Source: Amazonocrinis nigriterrae CENA67 (GTDB taxonomy: Bacteria; Cyanobacteriota; Cyanobacteriia; Cyanobacteriales; Nostocaceae). From it: a stretch of DNA of 38,016 nt. Location: the NCBI RefSeq assembly GCF_016056305.1, contig NZ_JAECZC010000053.1, forward strand, positions 36,242 to 74,257, read 5' to 3'. Every line of letters begins with the position of its first letter. The stretch's first letter is position 1. This document shows, one piece after another, positions 24,030-34,066 of the stretch. A program made the translations under genes and the position numbers. Under the pieces are notes generated by a model. That model saw only the letters and a list, made by a program, of their open reading frames with translations. It was not told where the DNA came from and did not search any database.

Positions 24030-27000
24030 ATGGTAACGCAACCCAATCTTACACCCAACCAACCACACTCAACTTCCAGCAACGGTCATACCGTTGGTTT
24101 ACCTGCACAACAGCAAGTTATCTCCACTCTAGAAGAATTGAGAACTGAACTGGATCAAGCTGATTGGGTGGAAACAGGGCCATTGCGAGACAGAATCCGC
24201 AAATTAAAAGAACTGGTAAGTGTGTTGCCATATCAAGATGGAGAAGATGGATTAGAGATAGAGCAAATACAGGCGATCGCCAGCAAAATCCGCCAATTTT
24301 CCGATCTAAATACCTTGCTTACTACTGCTGTCATGGAGGTACAAAGCGCCCTGCAAGTCGATCGCGTGGTGCTGTATGAGTTTACTAATCCAACGCTGGG
24401 GATAGTTGCAGCAGAGGCCATGAGGGATGGCTTTACCCCAATGCTGAAGGAAAAACTGCCCGCGGTCACTTTTGGGTTAAGCTCTGTCAAGCTTTATCAA
24501 CAAGAAAAATTAGTAGCAATTCCAGATACCTACACTGCAAGCTTGTCTCCTTACCAAAAGCAGCTCGTGGATCGGTTTCAGGTAAGAGCTTGTTTGAGCT
24601 TGCCAATCTTAACAAAAGATGGGGTTTGGGGTTTGTTGGTAGTACAGCAATGCACTGCACCTCGCCAGTGGCAGAATGCTGAAATTAAGTCACTAAAATT
24701 AATCGCGCAGGAATTAGAAGTGCAACTGCAAGTTGCCGCGATTCAAGCTACATTGCAACAAGAAGTGGAAAAAGACCAAATCCTTACTGGTGTAGCGAAT
24801 AAAATTCTCCAGTCCAAAGATGTGGATACCATCTTTCGCGTTGCCACCCAAGAAGTACGACAGTCACTAAAATGCGATCGCGTGGCAATCTATCGTTTCC
24901 AGCCAGATTGGAGTGGGGAATTTATTGCTGAATCTGTTGGATCTGAGTGGGTTTCTCTGTTAGAAGAACAGCGAAACAATCCAGCAATTGTCAAGAACGT
25001 TAACTATTGCAGTGTTAGGAACTTTGCAGACGAAGGGGGATTGGTTGGGACAACAGGGCGATCGCACAGTGCAGATAGCTACATTCAGCACACCCAAGGC
25101 AAAACCTTCTATCGCGGAGAGATTTATCGAGTCACTAATGATATTTACAGTGCTAGTTTTTCAGACTGCTATATCAAAGTTTTAGAAAGCTATCAAGCCA
25201 AAGCATACATTATTGTTGCCATTTTCCAGGGAGAACAGTTGTGGGGCTTGCTCGCTGCTTATCAAAATTCGCAGCCTCGTCAGTGGAAAGATAGTGAAGT
25301 TCGACTGATGGTGCAGGTGGCATCTCTATCTAGTATTGCTATTCAACAGTTGCAATATCAGCAACAACTTTATCAACGCTCTGAAGAGTCAGCCAAACTA
25401 ATTGAACGAGAACGTACTGTTTTCGGCATCATTGAAAAGATTGGGCAAGCAACGGATCTTCGTACCCTTTTCCGCATTACCACCCAAGAGTTGCGGCGAT
25501 TTTTAAAATGCGATCGCGTTGTCGTTTATCAATTTTATCCAGACTGGAGTGGAGAAGTTATCGCTGAATCTGTGGCTGCTGGTTGGTCGTCACTATTTGA
25601 GATACAGGAACAAGACGGCATTTTAAAAACAGGTTTGATATCTTCAGAGCGTTGCCATGTTAAGGAGTATGGCTCTGCTATTAAACCGGATACAGATACC
25701 TATTTTAAGGAAACCCAGGGTGGAATTTACCCCAAAGGAACGCGCTTTTGCAAAGTCAACGATATTTATGCTGCTGGTTTTTCACCTTGCTATTTAGAAG
25801 CATTAGAGAAGTTCCAAGCCAAAGCATACATCATTGTTCCCATCTTCCGCGCTGGTAAGCTTTGGGGTTTGTTAGCAGCCTATCAAAATTCTGATGTCCG
25901 CAAATGGACTGAAGAAGAGACCGGTGCTTTGTTGCAGATCGGCGAACCGTTGAGCATTGCCCTCCAGCAAGCTGAATATATCGAACAGCTACGGTTAAAA
26001 AATCTTGAAATGACACAAGTAGCTGAAGTAGAAAACGCCATCGCACGCATGGCGGAGAGAATGCGTCAGTTCCAACAGCTAGAAACGCTCTACCGCACTA
26101 CCTTGGCAGAATTGCGGCAGTTGTTCAAATGCGATCGCCTGGCAATCTATCGCTTCAACTCTGACTGGAGTGGTGAATTTATTGCTGAATCTGTAGGAAG
26201 TGACTGGGTGCCTCTGGTTGGCCCCGATATTAAGATCATCTGGGAAGACGAATACCTACAGCAAACCCAAGGCGGGCGCTATCGCAACAATGAAACCATT
26301 GCCGTTAATAACATCTATACTTTTGGTTATCCTCAGTGCTACATCGACCTACTGGAGCAGTTCCAGGTTAAAGCCTACATGATCACCCCTATTTTTACTG
26401 GAAACAAACTTTGGGGTTGGTTAGGAGCTTACCAAAATAGTGGGCCACGCCAGTGGAATTCCGAGGAGGTGCGATTGCTGACCAAATTGGGCATTCAGTT
26501 GGGTTTAAGTGTGCAGCAAGCCGAGTACATCGAACAACTGAAAACGAAGAATGCTGAGTTGGCGCGGGCAGCAGAAGAGGAACAGGTGCTGACAGCGATG
26601 GTGGAAAAAATTCGTCAAGCCCAGGATCTAGACACAATTTTTGAGAATGTGCTGCCAAGTTTACGCAAACAAATCCAGTGCGATCGCCTAGCAGTATTTC
26701 GCTTTCATCCTGACTGGAGTGTGGAGTTTGTTGCCGAATCCGTAAAAAATCAATGGCTGTCTTTAGCTGGTTCTGACATCAAAACGATTTGGATGGACGA
26801 ACACTTACAAGAAACTCAAGGCGGACGCTATCGCAATTATGAAACCTTTGTTGTCGATGATATTTACGCTGTCGGTCACGTCCAGTGCTACCTAGAGATA
26901 TTAGAAAAAATCCAGGCCAAGGCTTACACAATTGCTCCTATTTTCACTGGAAACAAACTTTGGGGCTTTTTAGGAGCATACCAAAATACTGGCCCTCGGC

Positions 27001-29255
27001 AGTGGAAATCCAAGGATGTGCAACTGTTGCGAAAACTAGCTTTGCAAATGGGTATAGGCTTGCAACAGGTTAAGTACATCGAACAGCTCAAAAAGAAGAA
27101 TGCAGAGTTAGCGCGAACCGCAGAAGGGGAACGAGCCTTGACAAGGCTGGCAGAAAAAATTCGCCAAGCTCAAGAGCTAGATATAATTTTCCGCAATGCC
27201 CTACCAGAATTGCGATCGCACCTGGAATGCGATCGCCTAGCAGTGTATCGCTTCAATCCAGATTGGGGTGGGGAGTTTATTGCCGAATCCGTAAGTCGTG
27301 AATGGGTAGCTTTGGTTGGCCCGGATATCAAGACTGTATGGGAAGACGAACACCTACAACAAACTCAAGGTGGACGCTATCGCCACAACGAGACATTTGT
27401 GATCAATGACATTTACACTTCTAATCATGCCCAATGCCACATAAAAATTCTAGAGCAATTCCAGATGAGAGCCTATATCATCACCCCGATTATTGCTGGA
27501 AACAAGCTCTGGGGTTTATTAGGAGCATATCAAAATGACGGGCCGCGACAATGGCAAGATAATGAAATCAACTTGGTAGCGAAAATCGGCACACAGTTTG
27601 GGGTAGCCGTCCAGCAATCGCAATACTTACAACAAACCTTAAACAAGAATGAGGAACTGATAAAACTGGCAGAACGGGAAGTAGCAAACGCCCGATTTTC
27701 CTATCGCTTGCCAAGTCGGTTAACAGAGATGGCCCAAACTCATGGTAATGTTTTGGAATTTGTCCAGTTTGCCACCCACGAACTTCGTCAACTGCTGAAA
27801 GTAGATCGAGTTGGAGTTTACCGTTTTGAGCCTGATTGGTCTGGAGAATTTGTAGTTGAGTCTGTAACTGGGGATTGGCCTAAGCTTGTGGGAACTAGCC
27901 TTGCCAGAGTTAGAGATACCTTTCTCCAGTACAACAAAGGCGGACGTTATGCCCGCAAAGAAAGTTTGCGGGTTGACAATATATATAGTGTCGGTCATGA
28001 CGAATGCCACATCCAATTGTTAGAAATGTGGGGAACTAAAGCCTACATGATTGCGCCGATTTTTCAAGAAGATCGGCTCTGGGGGCTGATGGGAGTTTAT
28101 CAAAATAGCGCAGCGCGCCAGTGGGAGCAATCAGAGGAGGATGTTCTCAACCAAGCCAGCGTACAGATTGGTCTTGCCCTGAATCTTGCAGAGTACTTAA
28201 AACAGGTGCGTACTCAAGAGCAGCAACTAGCAGAAGCAGCAGAGCGCGATCGCACTGCACGGGAAAAACTGCAACAAGGAGCATTACGCGTTCTCCAGGC
28301 TTTGGAACCATCCTTCAGTGGCGATCTCACCGTTCGAGCGCCCCTATCTGAAGATGAAATTGGGACGATCGCCGATGGTTACAACACTACGATCCAAAGC
28401 TTGCGAGATTTGGTGCGACAAGTGCAGATTGCTGCTGGCAAGGTGAGTGAAAATTCCAGCCATAACACTACCTCAGTAGTGAAACTATCTGACCAAGCTC
28501 AGCAGCAGGTAGAACGGCTCGAAAACGCTCTAGAACAATTACAAATGATGGTAACTTCCACCCAGGTAGTCGCTGCTGATGCCCAAAAAGTAGGACAGGC
28601 GGTTCAAGAAGCTAATAGAACCGTCCAAGCTGGCGATTCTCTGATGGAAAGAACCGTAGATGGCATTTTGGAGATTCGGGAAACCGTGTCGGAAACAGCC
28701 AAGAAGATTAAACGCCTCGGTGAAGCTTCTCAGAAAATCTCGAAAGTAGTGAGTCTGATTGAAAACTTTGCCACTCAAACTAATTTGCTGGCACTCAATG
28801 CTGCCATCGAGGCTACCCGTGCCGGAGAGTATGGCAAAGGCTTTGCGGTGGTTGCAGATGAAGTTCGTTCCCTGGCTTATCAGTCAGCGAGTGCCACCAC
28901 AGAAATTGAACGACTCGTGCAAGAAATTCAAACTGGCACCAACGAAGTTACCGAAGCCATGGAAGTCGGGATTACCCAAGTTGTCCAAGGCTCGAACTTA
29001 ATCGATGAGACTCGTCATTCCCTGATTGCGATCGTGGCAGCTACCAACGAAATTGGCGGGCTGGTGCAAGGAATTACTCAAGCAGTTTCCACTCAAAGTC
29101 AGCAATCTCAGATATTGACAGAGGCGATGATGGATGTATCGGCGATCGCTCGCAAGACTTCCCAAAGTGCCATCCACATTTCCGAGTCTTTTGAGGAACT
29201 ACGGATGACTTCACAACAACTGGAAACCAGCGTTAGCCAGTTCAAAGTTGACTAA
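24030..29255 (+). CDS. ptxD: Seven-GAF cyanobacteriochrome methyl-accepting photoreceptor
   Basis: About 1741 residues from ATG 24030 (TTG at 24003 would add nine). Seven GAF domains are followed by a HAMP-like segment (about 1420-1470, [20 protein letters not shown]) and an MCP signalling domain with the tip [20 protein letters not shown]. No membrane segment is seen. GAF2-7 carry the bilin-attaching Cys in C-Y or C-H form at C380, C587, C770, C953 (CY) and C1136, C1326 (CH). GAF1 has SPYQ there and should not bind. GAF2 and GAF3 have long inserts with a further Cys (C327 in NYCSV; C542 in ERCHV), like insert-Cys two-cysteine photosensors. This matches PtxD of N. punctiforme, needed for hormogonium phototaxis, and relates to PixJ. 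It should act through the CheW and CheA proteins around it. Confidence 0.93.
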   Translation: MVTQPNLTPNQPHSTSSNGHTVGLPAQQQVISTLEELRTELDQADWVETGPLRDRIRKLKELVSVLPYQDGEDGLEIEQIQAIASKIRQFSDLNTLLTTAVMEVQSALQVDRVVLYEFTNPTLGIVAAEAMRDGFTPMLKEKLPAVTFGLSSVKLYQQEKLVAIPDTYTASLSPYQKQLVDRFQVRACLSLPILTKDGVWGLLVVQQCTAPRQWQNAEIKSLKLIAQELEVQLQVAAIQATLQQEVEKDQILTGVANKILQSKDVDTIFRVATQEVRQSLKCDRVAIYRFQPDWSGEFIAESVGSEWVSLLEEQRNNPAIVKNVNYCSVRNFADEGGLVGTTGRSHSADSYIQHTQGKTFYRGEIYRVTNDIYSASFSDCYIKVLESYQAKAYIIVAIFQGEQLWGLLAAYQNSQPRQWKDSEVRLMVQVASLSSIAIQQLQYQQQLYQRSEESAKLIERERTVFGIIEKIGQATDLRTLFRITTQELRRFLKCDRVVVYQFYPDWSGEVIAESVAAGWSSLFEIQEQDGILKTGLISSERCHVKEYGSAIKPDTDTYFKETQGGIYPKGTRFCKVNDIYAAGFSPCYLEALEKFQAKAYIIVPIFRAGKLWGLLAAYQNSDVRKWTEEETGALLQIGEPLSIALQQAEYIEQLRLKNLEMTQVAEVENAIARMAERMRQFQQLETLYRTTLAELRQLFKCDRLAIYRFNSDWSGEFIAESVGSDWVPLVGPDIKIIWEDEYLQQTQGGRYRNNETIAVNNIYTFGYPQCYIDLLEQFQVKAYMITPIFTGNKLWGWLGAYQNSGPRQWNSEEVRLLTKLGIQLGLSVQQAEYIEQLKTKNAELARAAEEEQVLTAMVEKIRQAQDLDTIFENVLPSLRKQIQCDRLAVFRFHPDWSVEFVAESVKNQWLSLAGSDIKTIWMDEHLQETQGGRYRNYETFVVDDIYAVGHVQCYLEILEKIQAKAYTIAPIFTGNKLWGFLGAYQNTGPRQWKSKDVQLLRKLALQMGIGLQQVKYIEQLKKKNAELARTAEGERALTRLAEKIRQAQELDIIFRNALPELRSHLECDRLAVYRFNPDWGGEFIAESVSREWVALVGPDIKTVWEDEHLQQTQGGRYRHNETFVINDIYTSNHAQCHIKILEQFQMRAYIITPIIAGNKLWGLLGAYQNDGPRQWQDNEINLVAKIGTQFGVAVQQSQYLQQTLNKNEELIKLAEREVANARFSYRLPSRLTEMAQTHGNVLEFVQFATHELRQLLKVDRVGVYRFEPDWSGEFVVESVTGDWPKLVGTSLARVRDTFLQYNKGGRYARKESLRVDNIYSVGHDECHIQLLEMWGTKAYMIAPIFQEDRLWGLMGVYQNSAARQWEQSEEDVLNQASVQIGLALNLAEYLKQVRTQEQQLAEAAERDRTAREKLQQGALRVLQALEPSFSGDLTVRAPLSEDEIGTIADGYNTTIQSLRDLVRQVQIAAGKVSENSSHNTTSVVKLSDQAQQQVERLENALEQLQMMVTSTQVVAADAQKVGQAVQEANRTVQAGDSLMERTVDGILEIRETVSETAKKIKRLGEASQKISKVVSLIENFATQTNLLALNAAIEATRAGEYGKGFAVVADEVRSLAYQSASATTEIERLVQEIQTGTNEVTEAMEVGITQVVQGSNLIDETRHSLIAIVAATNEIGGLVQGITQAVSTQSQQSQILTEAMMDVSAIARKTSQSAIHISESFEELRMTSQQLETSVSQFKVD

Positions 29256-29357
29256 TACCAATTCGTAATTCGTAATTCGTAATTCGTAATTAAGAAAGCT
29301 AGACGGAATCTAGGTTTGGGGGTTTGAATGTGTTGCCTCATTTTAGAGAATTGGTAT
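29255..29357. repeat. Small inverted-repeat element with heptamer tract after the receptor gene
   Basis: ATACCAATTC (29255-29264) at the receptor stop codon is mirrored by GAATTGGTAT (29348-29357). Inside lies an AATTCGT heptamer tract (29260-29291, four and a half copies). The rest of the roughly 100 bp is unremarkable, so it fits a miniature inserted element. Confidence 0.6.
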
Positions 29358-29360
29358 AAT
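29333..29360 (+). promoter_or_regulatory. Candidate promoter formed at the right end of the inverted-repeat element
   Basis: TTGCCT (29333-29338) and a perfect TATAAT (29355-29360) are 16 bp apart, 15 bp before the kinase ATG. The TATAAT overlaps the right inverted repeat. The short remaining leader makes a start point inside or just before the coding region likely, so the role is uncertain. Confidence 0.35.
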
Positions 29361-29374
29361 TTCGCAAAACTGTT

Positions 29375-32300
29375 ATGAACACCGATCACAGTAATCAAGA
29401 GCAGTTAGAGCAGGCTTTTCTGGCTGAAGCGGCAGAGTTGTTGCAAACCATCGAACAGAGTCTGATCGGTTTACTTGATGAAAAAACCACAGAAAAAGTT
29501 CACGCCTTGATGCGAAGCGCCCATACTCTCAAAGGGAGTGCTGCCAGTGTTGGACAGGAAACGATTAAGACAATTGCCCATCATTTGGAAGATGTATTCC
29601 AGGCGTTATACCCTCAAGAATTGGCAATCGATCCAGAATTGGGTGCTTTGCTTCTAGATGCTTATGAGTGTCTGCGAACTCCCTTGAGCGCCACCTTGAT
29701 GGGCTTATCCTACAATGAGGCAGAAATACTCGATAAAACTGCCTCAATCTTCGCCCAACTCCAACATAAACTAGGCGACTTTTTTGGTCGTGAGGCTCCG
29801 CTTCCCAGTTCGGAAGAACTTGGCTTTGACGTGGTAGAGTCAATCTTTTCGGGGAGTGTAACCCAGGATTTGCAACAGCTAGAAGCTGACATTCAAAGCC
29901 AAGATTCGCAGCAAATTCAAATAACACTCAACTCTCAAGCAGAATTTTTTGCCGAACTAGCAGCATCTTATAGCTTATTTGGATTGGAAGAAATAGCCCA
30001 GGCGACCCTAAACGCCCTCAAAGCACATCCAGACAAAGTACTGCAAATTGCTCAGGTGGCTTTAGAAAATTTTAAAGCGGCTCAAGCAGCAGTCCTTGCA
30101 GGCGATCGCATTCAAGGGGGAGAGATATCTCCACAATTGCGAGAATGGGCAGGGGTAACAACTCCTGCCCCAGAACCGCAAAGTCAGCCAGTTTCCATAG
30201 CTGCCCCACCCACACCAACGACTACAATTGAGAATCAGCCATCCCCCCTCCTCAGTGCCAGCGAAGCGGAATCAATTTGGTCGTTTTTCCCGAAGCGGAA
30301 CGATCACTCCGTACCGAAAGCACCGGAGGTACTGGAATCTATTTCTCAAGATTCCCTAGTAGTCCCCTCTGCCATAGAGCGGATTTTACAGTCAATCTGG
30401 ATAGGAGATCCACAGACATCCTGTCGATACTCAGACTCAGATCGACCGGTCTCTCCACCACCAGCACCAAGCCTCCAGGCTCAGTCATCGGCATCACTTC
30501 CTAGTATCCGAGTAGCGATAGAACAGCTAGATCGCCTCAGCCACACGATTGGGGAATTGCTAATCAACGAAAACCAACAAAACCTGCAATCTAACCACAT
30601 CCACAAAGCAGCTCAAGACACTCTACTACAGTTTTTGTACTGTCAACAACAACTTAGTAAAGTTTCTACTTGGTCGGATCGACATTTGCTGCTTCCCGAA
30701 CGCAAGCAGCGAAACATGCATGTATCTCCACGCTCAGTTATCTCTGCTTCCCCAACTGCCGAGGCACAATCCAATTTTGATGCCTTAGAAATGGATAACT
30801 ATAGCGAGTTGCACATTCTCCTGCAAAATTTTACAGAAGACATGGTGCAATTAGGAGAACGAATTGAGACTTTTAATGCCTTAGTTCAGCAATCTCGCTT
30901 CAGTCTCGGAAAGCGCAAGCAACTGCTTTCAGGAGCGCAGGAAGATTTGCTGCAAGCCAGAATGGTGCCACTGGGAACAGTGTTGAATCGATTTCCCCGC
31001 CTCCTGCAACAGATGGTAGCAACTTATCATAAGCCTGTTGAACTCAAGCTTGGCGGTACTAAGGTACTAGTGGATAAAGCCATTTCTGAGCAGCTGTACG
31101 ATCCCTTGCTGCACATGATTCGCAATGCCTTCGATCACGGCATTGAACCGGTAGAAACCCGCAGACAGCAGGGTAAACCAGAAACCGGAACAATTACAAT
31201 TCAAGCCTATCATCAAGGCAATCGCACTACTATTGAGGTACGAGATGATGGTCGAGGTTTAAACTGGGAATCCATTCGTCAGCGGGGTATAGAAAAACAC
31301 CTATTGACTCCCGAACAAGCCGCCTACGCCTCCGAAGACCAACTAGCAGAGTTATTATTTGAACCAGGCTTTTCTACCGCTAACCAAATTGGTGAGTTAT
31401 CTGGCCGTGGTATCGGCTTAGATGTCGTTCGCACGCAATTGCAAGCTTTACAAGGTTCGATTGTGGTGCGATCGCTTTCAGGGCAGGGAACCACTTTCAT
31501 TATGCAATTGCCTCTGAGCTTAACAACGGCACGCTTGCTCGTTTGTCAATCTCAAGGTATTACTTATGCCTTGCTGTCTGAAGGAATTAGCCAGGTTTTA
31601 TTACCGCAGCCAGACCAGATTCAAGTGCAGCAATCTTTACACGGGCAAGGTATGCAAAAATTCTGGCAGTGGGGAGAAGGGCAAAATCAGCAACTAGTTC
31701 CCATCCGCCCGCTTGCCAATTTAGTGGATTACAAATATCCTTTATTCACCCAAGACCACAATTTAACCCTCAGTCCTTTTCCAGTCAAACAACGCAACAC
31801 CGTCGAACCTCTGCTACTGTTGCAAACAGAGCAGCAATACCTGTGTTTGCAAGTCGATCAGATTTTAGTCGAGCAGGAATTAGTAATTAAATCCCTCGGT
31901 AGAGTCCTGACTTTACCTAGTTACATCCAAGGCTACAGCGTGTTGGGAAATGGTAGCCTCACCCTAACCATTGACCCGTTGGAGTTAGTTCGTCAAACCT
32001 GGGAGACAGATATAATGCCGACTTCCCAGGCATCAAGTCTGACAACTAAACTCTTACCCGCGACTGAGCCTGTTCTTACTCTAGAGGGGCAACACGAGCT
32101 AACTATAACCCAACCGCAGCCACAGCCAATGGAAGTCAATACAGCCGTTGCTCAACCTAACCGACTGACGGTGTTAGTGGTGGAAGATTCAGTTGTACAA
32201 AGGCAAAGTTTGGTGCAGACACTCCAGAAAGCCGATTATCAAGTGTTGCAAGCAGGCGATGGTCGAGAGGGAATCGCGCAAATGCTGCAACACGGTAATG

Positions 32301-32539
32301 TCAATTTAGTGATTTGTGACATTGAAATGCCACGTATGAATGGATTTGAGTTCTTAGAACACCATCGCCAAGACGAGCGTTTGTCCGGGATTCCTGTGGT
32401 GATGCTGACTACTCGTAGCGGACAGAAGCACCGCCAATTAGCTTTAGCTCTAGGGGCGAAAGCTTACCTGACCAAACCCTATTCCGAACAGAATTTCCTA
32501 GCCACTATCGCTGAACTGGTTAATAGCCCTTTGCGATAG
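29375..32539 (+). CDS. ptxE: Hybrid CheA-like histidine kinase with C-terminal receiver
   Basis: A 1054-residue kinase. An N-terminal Hpt domain has LMRSAHTLKGSAAS with phospho-acceptor H50. A Pro/Ser-rich linker (about 250-380) and a dimerisation region follow. The ATPase domain has N-box HMIRNAFDHGIEPVETR, G1 VRDDGRGLNW and G2 GELSGRGIGLDVVRTQL. Next come a CheW-like domain (LVCQSQGITYALLSEGISQV to SLTLTIDPLELV) and a receiver (LTVLVVEDSVVQRQSLVQTL, D982 in LVICDIEMPRMNG, LTKPYSEQNF). All catalytic motifs are intact, so it should be the active kinase of the cluster, phosphorylating itself, its receiver and the two upstream regulators. PixL/TaxAY1 and PtxE share this architecture. Confidence 0.94.
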   Translation: MNTDHSNQEQLEQAFLAEAAELLQTIEQSLIGLLDEKTTEKVHALMRSAHTLKGSAASVGQETIKTIAHHLEDVFQALYPQELAIDPELGALLLDAYECLRTPLSATLMGLSYNEAEILDKTASIFAQLQHKLGDFFGREAPLPSSEELGFDVVESIFSGSVTQDLQQLEADIQSQDSQQIQITLNSQAEFFAELAASYSLFGLEEIAQATLNALKAHPDKVLQIAQVALENFKAAQAAVLAGDRIQGGEISPQLREWAGVTTPAPEPQSQPVSIAAPPTPTTTIENQPSPLLSASEAESIWSFFPKRNDHSVPKAPEVLESISQDSLVVPSAIERILQSIWIGDPQTSCRYSDSDRPVSPPPAPSLQAQSSASLPSIRVAIEQLDRLSHTIGELLINENQQNLQSNHIHKAAQDTLLQFLYCQQQLSKVSTWSDRHLLLPERKQRNMHVSPRSVISASPTAEAQSNFDALEMDNYSELHILLQNFTEDMVQLGERIETFNALVQQSRFSLGKRKQLLSGAQEDLLQARMVPLGTVLNRFPRLLQQMVATYHKPVELKLGGTKVLVDKAISEQLYDPLLHMIRNAFDHGIEPVETRRQQGKPETGTITIQAYHQGNRTTIEVRDDGRGLNWESIRQRGIEKHLLTPEQAAYASEDQLAELLFEPGFSTANQIGELSGRGIGLDVVRTQLQALQGSIVVRSLSGQGTTFIMQLPLSLTTARLLVCQSQGITYALLSEGISQVLLPQPDQIQVQQSLHGQGMQKFWQWGEGQNQQLVPIRPLANLVDYKYPLFTQDHNLTLSPFPVKQRNTVEPLLLLQTEQQYLCLQVDQILVEQELVIKSLGRVLTLPSYIQGYSVLGNGSLTLTIDPLELVRQTWETDIMPTSQASSLTTKLLPATEPVLTLEGQHELTITQPQPQPMEVNTAVAQPNRLTVLVVEDSVVQRQSLVQTLQKADYQVLQAGDGREGIAQMLQHGNVNLVICDIEMPRMNGFEFLEHHRQDERLSGIPVVMLTTRSGQKHRQLALALGAKAYLTKPYSEQNFLATIAELVNSPLR

Positions 32540-32570
32540 GGGAAAGGGGAAAGGGGAAAGGGGAAAGGGA
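32539..32570 (+). repeat. GGGGAAA heptamer tract before the four-helix-bundle gene
   Basis: Four and a half copies of GGGGAAA begin at the stop codon of the hybrid kinase and end five bases before the next ATG. A G/A-rich end piece provides the only Shine-Dalgarno-like sequence (GGGAAGGA). An opposite C/T tract follows the gene. Confidence 0.85.
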
Positions 32571-32574
32571 AGGA

Positions 32575-32952
32575 ATGGAAAGGAAAAAAATTGAAACTTT
32601 TGAGGATTTAAAAGTATGGCAAAAAGGTATTGATTTAGTTAAACAAATATACTTAAGGACTAAGGAAGGTGAACTGAGTAAAGATTTTGGTTTAAGAGAT
32701 CAGTTAAGACGTGCAACCGTATCAATACCTGCAAATATTGCAGAAGGATTTGAACGATATTCTCGCAAAGAATACTTAAACTTTCTAAATATTGCTAAAG
32801 GGTCTGCTGGTGAAGTTCGCAGTCTTTTAAGAGTAGCGTTAGAAGTGGGCTATATAGACCAACCAACTTATACACAACTTTCTAATCAAGCTATGGAGTT
32901 GAGCCGTATGCTATCTAATCAAATTCAATCTATAAATCAGTCATTAAAATAA
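32575..32952 (+). CDS. Four-helix-bundle protein (23S rRNA intervening-sequence family)
   Basis: A 125-residue protein with the hallmark pattern of the S23/TIGR02436 family: FEDLKVWQKGIDLVKQIY, LRDQLRRATVSIPANIAEGF, RYSRKEYLNFLNIAKGSAGE and a last helix LSNQAMELSRMLSNQI. These small bundles are found in 23S rRNA intervening sequences and as free genes of unknown role; Avd of diversity-generating retroelements has the same fold. Here the gene sits between the kinase and a CheW gene, flanked by oppositely oriented heptamer tracts, and has no known link to chemotaxis. It looks like an inserted cassette. No reverse transcriptase or rRNA is nearby. Confidence 0.93.
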   Translation: MERKKIETFEDLKVWQKGIDLVKQIYLRTKEGELSKDFGLRDQLRRATVSIPANIAEGFERYSRKEYLNFLNIAKGSAGEVRSLLRVALEVGYIDQPTYTQLSNQAMELSRMLSNQIQSINQSLK

Positions 32953-32960
32953 TAAAATTT

Positions 32961-33009
32961 TTCCCCCTTCCCCTTTCCCCTTCTTCATGAATTACGAATT
33001 ACGAATTAG
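32961..33009. repeat. C/T heptamer tract and ATTACGA heptamers after the four-helix-bundle gene
   Basis: CCCTTCCCCTTTCCCCTTC (about 32965-32983) is the inverse of the GGGGAAA tract on the other side of the gene. It is followed by ATTACGAATTACGAATTA (32990 onward), the inverse of the AATTCGT heptamers after the receptor gene. Both tract types therefore bracket the kinase and four-helix-bundle genes in opposite orientation. Confidence 0.8.
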
Positions 33010-33014
33010 TATTT

Positions 33015-34037
33015 ATGCTTAACACTCCCTTTCCGTTTAAGCGATTATCTGGCACTGTGAGCGAAACCGACTCATTACGAGTCGTTGTTTTTGCGATCGC
33101 AGACTATTTATTTGCCCTGCCAGTTGGTGCAGTTCTCAAGGTGATTGCTTGTCCTCCTATTAGCAGTACGGTTGAAAGTGGGATCGGGATGGTCGATTTG
33201 GGAGCGCAAACTATTACGATTGTGGACTTACGCCAGAAGTTAATTCCGCAATTACAAACCCAACAGACACACCAAGTTTCTGCGGTTGACACTTCAGGAC
33301 GCTTTTTACTTCTGACTCAAACGCGGACTGGAGAACTTTGTGGCATTCCTGTGGACAAGCCCCCTGCTTTAATCGATATTCCTTTGGAAGCTGTGCGTCC
33401 GGTGCCTTGGTCTTATCGGCAAGTGGCGGAGTTAAACTTTGTTAGCCACATGGCTGTCTTGTCTGTAGCACCAAATGAAGAACCACTCAAAGTCCTGCTT
33501 CTAGGCATGAACCAGATATTGGCTGATAAGTTGGGGTTGCCTGGGGCAACTTCAACTTTGGCTTCTGGGTTGACATCATGCGAACAACGGCAAAGATTTC
33601 TGCGTTTTTCCTTGGGGAATCAAGGAAGTGGACTATTACCATTCCACTCAGTACTGGACATTATTCATGTCGCTAGCCAAGACATTTCTCCAGCCCCGGC
33701 CTTACCAAGTTGGATTTTAGGTTTCTATAATTGGCAACGACAGATGCTGCGGCTGGTTGACTTAGAACATTTGCTTGGTTATGCACCGCTTTTTAAGCGG
33801 CAGTCACGACCAGAAAAGCCAATAGTTCTGGTTGTCGAGCTGCAAAATCAGGTAGTCGGGTTTTTGGTCGCTCAAGTCTTAGATGTAGAGTGGCAGGATT
33901 TACAGCAAGCACAATCGGCGCCAACCGACTTTTCCCCCAACAAACTACTAAATTTTGTTCGAGGTATTCTGCCAGGCGATCGCTGGATTTTAGACACCAA
34001 AGCCATCGCCCAGACATTGCAATGGCAAACCCACTGA
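33015..34037 (+). CDS. Double CheW-domain protein
   Basis: A 340-residue protein made of two CheW-like domains. The first (about 20-165) has RVVVFAIADYLFALPVGAVL and GMVDLGAQTITIVDLRQKLI. The second (about 190-335) has QRFLRFSLGNQGSGLLPFHS, WILGFYNWQRQMLRLVDLEH and VVELQNQVVGFLVAQVLDVE. The second half resembles the single CheW upstream in sequence (LRFPLNGKVNGLLPL; VQVQNQTVGLLVEQV). A two-domain CheW could bridge two kinases or two receptors, which would suit the presence of two CheA-like proteins in the cluster (inference). It follows the four-helix-bundle gene and precedes the GAF protein by 29 bp. No clear ribosome binding site precedes the ATG. Confidence 0.88.
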   Translation: MLNTPFPFKRLSGTVSETDSLRVVVFAIADYLFALPVGAVLKVIACPPISSTVESGIGMVDLGAQTITIVDLRQKLIPQLQTQQTHQVSAVDTSGRFLLLTQTRTGELCGIPVDKPPALIDIPLEAVRPVPWSYRQVAELNFVSHMAVLSVAPNEEPLKVLLLGMNQILADKLGLPGATSTLASGLTSCEQRQRFLRFSLGNQGSGLLPFHSVLDIIHVASQDISPAPALPSWILGFYNWQRQMLRLVDLEHLLGYAPLFKRQSRPEKPIVLVVELQNQVVGFLVAQVLDVEWQDLQQAQSAPTDFSPNKLLNFVRGILPGDRWILDTKAIAQTLQWQTH

Positions 34038-34066
34038 TTTAACTTGATGCTGCCAAGGAGTTTTCC

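Noticed and set aside
32575-32952. Accessory variability determinant (Avd) of a diversity-generating retroelement
   Set aside because: Same fold family, but no reverse transcriptase, template repeat or variable-repeat gene is present in the window.
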